Shown here: positions 1-5,809 of the stretch, piece by piece
Layout of the letters: each line of letters starts with the position of its first letter
How positions within the stretch are numbered: the first letter of the stretch is position 1
The notes under the pieces: model-generated
What the model saw: only the letters and a program-made list of their open reading frames with translations
The model's database searches: none
What the model was told of the DNA's origin: nothing
Source of the DNA: Gammaproteobacteria bacterium
GTDB lineage: Bacteria; Pseudomonadota; Gammaproteobacteria; S012-40
DNA length: 14,956 nt
Assembly (NCBI GenBank): GCA_029857925.1
Contig: JAOUGF010000008.1
Coordinates: 1-14,956, forward strand
Reading direction: 5' to 3'
Translations under genes and position numbers: made by a program

Positions 1-465
1 GCCGCGTTTGCATATTTATTAGAGGCCTTGCTGGGCACGGATACGCTGTTATTGGTGACGGCCGATCATGGGTTAATTGATACGTCTTCGGAACATCAGT
101 TGGTGTTGAACGATCACCCCGAACTAATGGCGATGTTGCGTCATCCGTTGTCGGGGGAACCGCGCGCGACATATTGCCACGTCAAGCCGGGTACGCACGC
201 CGCGTTTAAACGCTATATTGAGACCCATTTGGCGGAAAGTGTGGCCTTGTTTGAAAGCCGCATCTTGGTGGAACAAGGTTATTTCGGCAATGCCGTCGGC
301 GACGCGGAATTTCTGAATCGTATCGGTGACTATGTATTAATTATGCGCGGAAACTGGGTAATTAAAGATTATCTGCCCACGGAACGCGCGTTTACACAAG
401 TGGGCGTGCATGGCGGACTCACCGAAGACGAATTATTGGTGCCGCTGATTAAGATGCGGTTGTAA
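1..465 (+). CDS. Alkaline-phosphatase-superfamily phosphodiesterase/nucleotide pyrophosphatase-like protein, C-terminal part
   Basis: The reading frame is open from base 1 to the TAA at 463-465, so the gene starts left of the window and only the last 154 codons are seen. The fragment has the metal-site signature of type I phosphodiesterase/nucleotide pyrophosphatases: VTADHGLID near its start (the Asp-His of the family's DHG motif) and VGVHGGLTEDELLVPLI at the end, where the His of HGG is the last metal ligand. Such enzymes hydrolyse phosphomono- or phosphodiesters with two bound metal ions. The N-terminal half, which would show the Thr, Ser or formylglycine nucleophile, is missing, so phosphatase, phosphodiesterase and sulfatase-like roles cannot be told apart here. 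The last 17 bases overlap the convergent marC-type gene. Superfamily assignment is strong; the substrate is unknown. Confidence 0.85.
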   Translation, partial: AAFAYLLEALLGTDTLLLVTADHGLIDTSSEHQLVLNDHPELMAMLRHPLSGEPRATYCHVKPGTHAAFKRYIETHLAESVALFESRILVEQGYFGNAVGDAEFLNRIGDYVLIMRGNWVIKDYLPTERAFTQVGVHGGLTEDELLVPLIKMRL

Positions 466-1096
466 TCACGGCAGGAAAAAATGCGCCGCTAACGCCGTCT
501 AAGATATATTGTATTGCCAGCGACGCCAGCATCACTCCGAGTACGCGACTAACCACGTTGGTACCCGTTTCACCTAAAATCCGCATCAGCGCGCCGGTTG
601 TCAGCAGGGCCAGTAACGTGCCGCCTAAAACGAAAAAAAGAATTGTGCAAAGCACGATAATGCCTAATAGGCCTTGCGTATTTTCACCCAGCAAAAGTAA
701 CAACGTCGTCATCGCGCCAGGGCCGGCGATAAGCGGGATGGCCAGCGGAAAAACCGAAATGTCCGGTTTGTGCACGGCCTCCTGCGTTTCACTGAGGGTG
801 GTAGAACGCAAACCCGATTGTCGTGCAAATACCATCTCGATGGCGAGTAACAACAAAAGAATTCCACCGGAAATTCGAAAGGCGTTGAAGCTGATATTGA
901 GTACGCCTAATAAATATTGGCCCGTTAGCATAAACCCGATGAGGATGAGCGCGGCAATAGTGACGCCCTTAAATGCCATACGGCGGCGGATATCTTCAGT
1001 CGCGCCATGGGTCAGCGCCGCAAAGATCGGGACGACACCCACCGGATCTAGCACCACCAAAAGGATAATTAATGTATCGATCGCATATTGCAACAT
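449..1096 (-). CDS. marC: MarC family integral membrane protein (UPF0056)
   Basis: This 215-residue protein is almost wholly hydrophobic, with about six predicted membrane segments in two similar halves, and its length fits the MarC family (about 200-220 residues). Recognisable family stretches are LVVLDPVGVVPIFAALT near the N-terminus, PLAIPLIAGPGAMTTLLLL in the middle and VLGVMLASLAIQYILDGV at the C-terminus. MarC proteins sit in the inner membrane. Despite the name, no antibiotic-resistance role has been firmly shown, so the transport function is unknown. The ATG at 1094-1096 has no clear Shine-Dalgarno. The gene lies 63 bases downstream of the ceramidase-like gene on the same strand, so co-transcription is possible. 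Its stop codon lies inside the end of the convergent hydrolase gene. Confidence 0.9.
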   Translation of the reverse strand: MLQYAIDTLIILLVVLDPVGVVPIFAALTHGATEDIRRRMAFKGVTIAALILIGFMLTGQYLLGVLNISFNAFRISGGILLLLLAIEMVFARQSGLRSTTLSETQEAVHKPDISVFPLAIPLIAGPGAMTTLLLLLGENTQGLLGIIVLCTILFFVLGGTLLALLTTGALMRILGETGTNVVSRVLGVMLASLAIQYILDGVSGAFFPAVITTAS

Positions 1097-1159
1097 AAAA
1101 TTTTCAGGTCATCCATTGCGGTGAGAATGTACAGTTAACGTTCTGCAATCCTAATACCG

Positions 1160-2623
1160 TTAGCGTGGCCCGGGAAACGGCGTGGCTTGTGGTTGTGAGT
1201 GTAGCGCTAAACGCGTGGCCAATTCGACAAAATATTCACCCGCCCAGGGGCCATAAATATTCGCACGACGACTTTCGTAAGTATCTTGTGCGTAATAGTG
1301 ATGAGGCATGATGTAACCAATGTAGTCTCCGCTGAACGAGGTTACCCAACCTAACGACCCTTGCGCTTGCGCATAGGTTTCGAGCGTTGTCGCCAGCTCA
1401 CTGGAAAAATCGGCTGGGAACCCCCATAAGATCCATGGGCCGATACGTGTCATTTGGAGGTCTGTTTGGTCGCCATGAAACAGGTGTTCGACCAGCCATG
1501 AACTCAATACCCAATCACCGAGGACACGATACGACGTCGGCGGAAGGTCGACCAGTGTGGTATGTGAAATGATCTCTGCTTGGCGGACTTCTTCGTGCAT
1601 CACCCGCGTGACGTCGGCGGGGATGTTATCGCGCGCGAGGTCGCGCATCATTGCGACGAAGCGTGAGCTGAAATCGTCAATTTGGGCCAGTTGTTCACCG
1701 GGCACGGCGCTCGGTGGCCGTCCCAACCCCATCGCGTAGTTTCCACCGACGGCGCCGGCCATAAACATCACCGGATAGCCCAATTGCGTGGTCAGTGCAC
1801 CCTGCACGACACCCGGATAATCGCCGTGCGCAAAGCGATTTAAGCGGCCAAAAAAAGTGGGGTGGGCGCTGAATGTGAAAAATGCGGACAACGGCTTTTT
1901 TCGGTCGCCATCAATGTGGAAAATACGCGCGAGGTTCAGCGTGCTATGCCCGGGGGTATCGTTCATGTGGTTCATAATGAAAAGTCGCGTCAATGCGGGC
2001 GACATTTGATATTGGTCAATGTGCAATTCAATCGGGTGCAGTTCGTGACGGCTCTGAATGACGATGCCAGCGAAGGCGTTCACCATGCGTTCAAATTGTA
2101 CTGAATCAAAATTTCCAAGTGCGCCACGCGCGATTACGCCATGTGCGTATCCGCCGGGGCCTGAATGCGTATGGGTGCTGCCCACATAGAGTTCGTCGCG
2201 TGCAATCTGTGCACGTGCGCAAATGGCATCGACCAGCTGAGGGAGCGGCAATAAATAGTCCGCGCTTAAAAAAGTAACTGTATTGTGCCCATTATTGAAG
2301 GTCAACGCCTTCGCATAAAGCGGTGCCAGATGACCGACGTTATCTTTTGGTTCGCGAGCGGAATAGCCAGCGAGTGGAACGCCGACTGGCGGGGTGATAT
2401 CGACCTGGCTATAACCCGCGCTGAGGGCGCCCGTTTTGTGAGGGGGTGACCACGCGGTGATGCGCGCATAACTGCTTGCGGCGTATGTACTGCCGGCATA
2501 GGGGAGATCGGCCAACGGCCAAGGGCCAATGAACGCGATAAACAACATCGCGAATATCAGTAGTGAAACGGCTATTTTGCGCCCAGTGTGCTTTTTTCGC
2601 GGTGTGAATATAGACGATCTCAT
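1160..2623 (-). CDS. Neutral/alkaline ceramidase N-terminal-domain protein, membrane-anchored
   Basis: This 487-residue protein has a basic N-terminus and a hydrophobic segment at about residues 17-34, a signal anchor or signal peptide, so the rest is probably periplasmic. The body matches the neutral ceramidase N-terminal family (PF04734): YSQVDITPPVGVPLAGY (71-87), the zinc-site segment GSTHTHSGPGG (148-158), SAHP with His254 followed by GDYPG (267-271), and a C-terminal GDYIGYI segment with the conserved Tyr. It lacks the extra C-terminal domain of full-length ceramidases, which are about 650 residues long. At the position of the GDVSPN nucleophile motif it reads GAVGGN, so the catalytic Ser appears to be absent, and the GEP Glu seems to be Asp. 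It is probably a metal-dependent amidase-like hydrolase of unknown substrate; true ceramidase activity is doubtful. It runs divergently from the histidine phosphatase and upstream of marC. Confidence 0.8.
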   Translation of the reverse strand: MRSSIFTPRKKHTGRKIAVSLLIFAMLFIAFIGPWPLADLPYAGSTYAASSYARITAWSPPHKTGALSAGYSQVDITPPVGVPLAGYSAREPKDNVGHLAPLYAKALTFNNGHNTVTFLSADYLLPLPQLVDAICARAQIARDELYVGSTHTHSGPGGYAHGVIARGALGNFDSVQFERMVNAFAGIVIQSRHELHPIELHIDQYQMSPALTRLFIMNHMNDTPGHSTLNLARIFHIDGDRKKPLSAFFTFSAHPTFFGRLNRFAHGDYPGVVQGALTTQLGYPVMFMAGAVGGNYAMGLGRPPSAVPGEQLAQIDDFSSRFVAMMRDLARDNIPADVTRVMHEEVRQAEIISHTTLVDLPPTSYRVLGDWVLSSWLVEHLFHGDQTDLQMTRIGPWILWGFPADFSSELATTLETYAQAQGSLGWVTSFSGDYIGYIMPHHYYAQDTYESRRANIYGPWAGEYFVELATRLALHSQPQATPFPGPR

Positions 2624-2630
2624 GTCCGGG

Positions 2631-2643
2631 ATTGTAGGATAAT
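2631..2643. promoter_or_regulatory. Candidate back-to-back -10 elements in the 40-bp divergent gap
   Basis: The gap between the ceramidase-like ATG (2623) and the phosphatase ATG (2664) is only 40 bases. It holds TACAAT on the minus strand (2631-2636) and GATAAT on the plus strand (2638-2643). A weak -35 match, TAGACC, lies 17 bases upstream of the minus-strand element. If used, the minus-strand start site would fall about at the ceramidase ATG, giving a leaderless or nearly leaderless mRNA, which agrees with the absence of a Shine-Dalgarno there. This is read from consensus alone. Confidence 0.25.
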
Positions 2644-2663
2644 GTGAGGCTTGGGTCTACTGG

Positions 2664-3281
2664 ATGAAGCGTGAAATGAATGAAGCAACTGTAGTGGATT
2701 TGATACGTCACGGTGAACCCGTCGGTGGCAAGATGTATCGCGGGCATCGCGATGACCCGTTGAGCGCGAAAGGGTGGCAACAAATGCGCGATGCAATCGG
2801 CGACCACACGCCTTGGCAGGTCATCGTCAGTTCCACGTTGGTTCGTTGTCGTGCGTTTGCGGAGGAGGTGGCGTTGCGGGTGGGTGTGCCATTGGAGTTC
2901 GAACCGCAGTTAATGGAAATCGGCTTCGGTGAATGGGAAGGGCGGACTGCGGAGGATATTCTGCGCACCGATCCAGACGCCATCACGCGCTTCTGGAATG
3001 ACCCGTTGCGTTTTACACCTACGGGTGCGGAGCGGCTGGACGATTTTTATCTGCGAGTGGCGGCGGCGTGGCGTGCGGTGGTCGCCCGACATACGGGTAA
3101 GCATATTTTGTTGGTGGGGCACGCTGGGGTAATACGCATGATTATGCGCGAGGTATTAGATATACCGTTGGAACGCATCTTTCGAATTGATGTGCCAAAT
3201 GCAGGGATTACGCGCATACAAATCGACGGTACAGGAAAAGACGCGCTGCCGCGTATGATATTTCATGCAGGGGTGTTGTGA
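2664..3281 (+). CDS. Histidine phosphatase family protein (phosphoglycerate mutase/CobC-like)
   Basis: This 205-residue cytosolic protein has the full histidine phosphatase layout: LIRHGEP (13-19) with the phospho-accepting His16 and Arg15, the SSTLVRCRAFA segment (57-66) with the second conserved Arg, MEIGFGEWEG (84-93), and the second catalytic His in LLVGHAGVIR (149-158). The ELxEIxFGxWEG and GHAGVIR patterns are those of alpha-ribazole phosphatase (CobC) and the small GpmB-like phosphatases. No cobalamin genes are nearby, so no specific substrate is assigned. Two in-frame ATGs (2664 and 2676) are possible; neither has a clear ribosome-binding site, and the first is given here. A terminator-like structure follows the stop codon. 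Confidence 0.88.
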   Translation: MKREMNEATVVDLIRHGEPVGGKMYRGHRDDPLSAKGWQQMRDAIGDHTPWQVIVSSTLVRCRAFAEEVALRVGVPLEFEPQLMEIGFGEWEGRTAEDILRTDPDAITRFWNDPLRFTPTGAERLDDFYLRVAAAWRAVVARHTGKHILLVGHAGVIRMIMREVLDIPLERIFRIDVPNAGITRIQIDGTGKDALPRMIFHAGVL

Positions 3282-3282
3282 C

Positions 3283-3355
3283 GCCAAGTCACGTCCATCG
3301 TCGAAATGGGCGTGACATTCGGTGCGTCGCTTTACAAAGGCGCCTTGGCTTTTTT
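3283..3355 (+). terminator. Candidate intrinsic terminator of the histidine phosphatase gene
   Basis: GCCAAG at 3283-3288, right after the stop codon, is the perfect reverse complement of CTTGGC at 3344-3349, which is followed at once by six T residues (3350-3355). Inside the loop a second hairpin pairs bases 3288-3296 with 3308-3316, nine pairs including one G-T, the first base being shared with the outer stem. The outer stem plus T6 has terminator form, but the loop is long. The T6 lies within the 3' end of the convergent SUMF1 gene. The minus strand has no T tract after the inner hairpin. Confidence 0.4.
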
Positions 3356-4321
3356 GTTCGATTTTGTCGATTTCTCATCTTTCGCACATCGAAAACCTAA
3401 GTCTTCTTTGGCGTAGTTCGCCGGTAAGTTGAAACGATACGCGCCGCGCAAATAGAGTTGCAACGCATAGTGCCCGCTTCCACCCCAGGCGGCGCCGCGT
3501 ACAACGCGAAATTTGTGACCAAAATCGGCGCTGCTAAAATCGCTGCCCGGATAGGGCTGGTACCAATCCGCCGTCCATTCTGAGACGTTGCCCGCCAAGT
3601 CAAAAATTCCGAAAGGTGATTTGTCGTCTTGATACGAGCCTACCGGGGCCACGCCCATCGGCCATTCTTGGTCGCCCGTATTGCTTTTACCTGCGGCCCA
3701 ATCATTGCCCCATGTAAATTCATTGCCGTCGCGCCCACGCGCGGCCAACTCCCATTCCGCCTCGCTGGGGAGGCGTTTTCCCGCCCAGCGACAAAAAGCG
3801 TTGGCGTCAAACCAAGAGGCGTAAACTACAGGCAGTACATCCATTTCTTGAAAATGTTGTTGGATCGCACTGAGTAATTGCGGTTTGTCCATGGTGCGGG
3901 TGTCCGCGTCGATATCAAAACGTTCGACCGCCAAACGGCGTAATTTTTCGACGTCTAACTCCTTCAGTTTCTCGGGTTTTATACTCACGATATAGCCCGT
4001 TTCCAGCCAGTATTCCGGTGGTTGGTGCCCATCGGCGATATATGCACGATAGCGCGCATTGGTCACCTCGTAACGGTCCATATAAAACGCATTTAGATGC
4101 TGTTTATGTTGCGGATGCTCGTCCATAAACCAAGGTTTGACCGAACCGAATTCCTTGCTTTTTAATGTATCATCGAGCTTGTTACTGCCCATGATAAAGT
4201 CACCTGCGGGGATGAGTACCATGTCCTGTTCAAGCGCGTTAGCGGATTCCGCACCGGCATTGCAAGTACTCGCAGCGCAGAATACGGCCAGGCTAATTGT
4301 ACGCACGGAAATGTGTATCAT
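3332..4321 (-). CDS. Exported SUMF1/FGE-sulfatase-fold protein with an inserted Rho_N/SAP-like mini-domain
   Basis: The start is the ATG at 4319-4321, preceded by GGAGAGGAAG at a six-base spacing; a longer frame from a TTG at 4339 has no such support. The 329-residue product has a signal peptide ending near CNAGA (about residue 24). It has the SUMF1 fold (PF03781): MVLIPAGDFIMGS, FYMDRYEVTNARYRAYI, FCRWAGKRLPSEAEWELAARG, FGIFDLAGNVSEWTADWY, RVVRGAAWGG and a final LGFRCAKD. Between the YEVTN and VVYASW blocks sits an extra segment (about residues 118-159) resembling the Rho N-terminal/SAP helical motif, with LKELDVEKLRRLAVERF and then TRTMDKPQLLSAIQQHF. The active-site cysteines of formylglycine-generating enzyme are absent (GGSGHYALQ at that place), so oxidase activity is unlikely. 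A Lys-rich tail ends the protein. It follows the heme-SUMF1 gene by 40 bases, so an operon is likely. The role is unknown. Confidence 0.82.
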   Translation of the reverse strand: MIHISVRTISLAVFCAASTCNAGAESANALEQDMVLIPAGDFIMGSNKLDDTLKSKEFGSVKPWFMDEHPQHKQHLNAFYMDRYEVTNARYRAYIADGHQPPEYWLETGYIVSIKPEKLKELDVEKLRRLAVERFDIDADTRTMDKPQLLSAIQQHFQEMDVLPVVYASWFDANAFCRWAGKRLPSEAEWELAARGRDGNEFTWGNDWAAGKSNTGDQEWPMGVAPVGSYQDDKSPFGIFDLAGNVSEWTADWYQPYPGSDFSSADFGHKFRVVRGAAWGGSGHYALQLYLRGAYRFNLPANYAKEDLGFRCAKDEKSTKSNKKAKAPL

Positions 4322-4361
4322 CAATATCTTCCTCTCCAACTACCATAATATAAACGGCGCG

Positions 4362-5408
4362 TTACGCGTCTTTAGCGCAACGAAATCCGAAACTGGAATT
4401 ACGCGTCGATTTTAAAAAAAAGCTGCGGTTATAGGCCGGTGCCGAAATACCGCATTTGTAAAATGAACAATCCCACCACGAGCCGCCTTTTAGGACTTTG
4501 TACTTTTCACCGTAATTCTCGTTGATGTGATGATTACCGGGGTGTGGGGTATACCAAGAACTGGTCCATTCCCATACATTGCCGGTCATGTCGTAGACAC
4601 CATAGGGGCTGCGGCCCTCGTTAAATGAACCGACCGGCAAGGTGTCACCGTCTTTATGCGCCTCGTTCCAACGATGAGGCGTGTTTGCCTTGTCAGAATC
4701 AAATTCATCGCCCCAAGGAAAGATGCGCCCAACGTCGCCGCGCGCGGCCTTTTCCCATTCTTCTTCAGTAGGCAGGCGTTTGCCCGCCCAATGGCAATAG
4801 GCGTCTGCGTCATTCCAGGAGACAAACACGACAGGATGATCGGCCTTGCCTTCGGGGAAACTACGATTGGTAAAATGTTGTGGTGAACGGCGATGGGTTG
4901 CGTTGATAAATGTCAGATATTGCAGGTTCGTCACTTCCCATTGATCGATGTAGTATGAATTTAAAGTGACGGTATACTGCGGCGCTTCGTCCGGAAGCCG
5001 ATCGTTAGTCCCCATGATAAACGGCCCGGCGGCGACGAATACCATGGTATTGGGATTTTCACCACGTAGTGTTTCTGAATAATACGGCGGTAGTGACATG
5101 CCTTGGTAAGGGTCCTTTGCGTCATGGCTTTTCGCATGGGTTGTTTTCGTCGCGGCCTTGTCATCGTCCTGTGTCTGTGTGCTGGCAAGCTGCGCGTGAC
5201 AAGAAACGCAATCGATATTGCTCGGAAGGGCGCTTAATCCGGGGTGTTTTGCGTCGGCGTGACAGACCGGGCAATCCTCGCTATCGCTGTGGTCACGATG
5301 CGGGACGGTGTCGATCTGTGCCTGCAGGGTGACACCGGTAAGTATCGGGCTCACTAACAATATCAAGGCCAGCCAATGTTGTCCTCGCGTCCAAGAATTC
5401 AATTTCAC
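4362..5408 (-). CDS. Exported di-heme c (paired CxxCH) - SUMF1/FGE-sulfatase fusion protein
   Basis: This 348-residue protein starts at GTG (5406-5408) with AAGGGA about eight bases upstream. A signal peptide (residues 1 to about 30) is followed by two heme c attachment motifs, CPVCH (46-50) and CVSCH (67-71), about 20 residues apart as in the paired-CxxCH family. A His/Asp/Lys-rich linker (about 72-115) leads to a SUMF1 domain (about 120-348): MVFVAAGPFIMGT, YYIDQWEVTNLQYLTFI, YCHWAGKRLPTEEEWEKAARG, YGVYDMTGNVWEWTSSWY, KVLKGGSWWDC and a final FGFRCAKDA. Cys314 and Cys319 have the C-x4-C spacing of the FGE active-site pair and lie one residue later than the FGE cysteines relative to GGS. Export and heme attachment imply periplasmic action. 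It could be a redox-linked FGE-like oxidase or a heme-bearing binding protein. It is first in a two-gene operon. Confidence 0.85.
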   Translation of the reverse strand: MKLNSWTRGQHWLALILLVSPILTGVTLQAQIDTVPHRDHSDSEDCPVCHADAKHPGLSALPSNIDCVSCHAQLASTQTQDDDKAATKTTHAKSHDAKDPYQGMSLPPYYSETLRGENPNTMVFVAAGPFIMGTNDRLPDEAPQYTVTLNSYYIDQWEVTNLQYLTFINATHRRSPQHFTNRSFPEGKADHPVVFVSWNDADAYCHWAGKRLPTEEEWEKAARGDVGRIFPWGDEFDSDKANTPHRWNEAHKDGDTLPVGSFNEGRSPYGVYDMTGNVWEWTSSWYTPHPGNHHINENYGEKYKVLKGGSWWDCSFYKCGISAPAYNRSFFLKSTRNSSFGFRCAKDA

Positions 5409-5435
5409 TACTTCGTTCCCTTCAGCAATCTATCA

Positions 5436-5441
5436 TTTATA
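5436..5441 (-). promoter_or_regulatory. Candidate -10 element of the heme-SUMF1 operon
   Basis: TATAAA on the minus strand lies 27 bases upstream of the GTG start and would give a leader of about 20 bases. No convincing -35 hexamer stands at 16-18 bases, so an activator may be needed or the call may be wrong. Confidence 0.3.
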
Positions 5442-5627
5442 CACTGCAAAATAACGGCGGTAGACGCGCCTCAAAGCCAGTAAATACCAGATAAGATATT
5501 GGGGTATCATTAGGCGCACTAAAAGTCTGCCCTAACCTAATGCTAAATGAGGGCATAGTCAAATATTTTCCTAGTATTGGGGCGTCGTTTATTCAAGTTG
5601 CGCGTTGTTTGCAGGCGTGGCTTATGC

Positions 5628-5644
5628 GATTATGTAAGATAATC
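5628..5644. promoter_or_regulatory. Perfect 6-5-6 inverted repeat in the 401-bp divergent intergenic region
   Basis: GATTAT (5628-5633) and ATAATC (5639-5644) form a perfect dyad around GTAAG. It lies about 170 bases upstream of the sensor gene and 220 upstream of the heme-SUMF1 operon. It has the size of a dimeric-regulator operator but matches no consensus I know. The rest of 5409-5809 holds a weak hairpin (TGCCCT at 5528-5533 with AGGGCA at 5550-5555) and no convincing gene. Confidence 0.3.
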
Positions 5645-5809
5645 TACGTCTCGGATGACTTTGTGCTGAGCGGGTGCGTGTTTGTGCGGATATCGTGACG
5701 TTAAATATTAAAGTAAAGCAGCGAAAATCTGTGCAGCTCATTTATCGGTCTTATTGAACCAGTAACGGAGTGTGTGTGGTGTATGTTGTCATCATGGTAA
5801 GGATACTGT

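Noticed and set aside
5540..5698. Open frame of about 52 codons on the plus strand in the divergent intergenic region
   Set aside because: No ribosome-binding site, no recognisable motif and composition typical of non-coding sequence.
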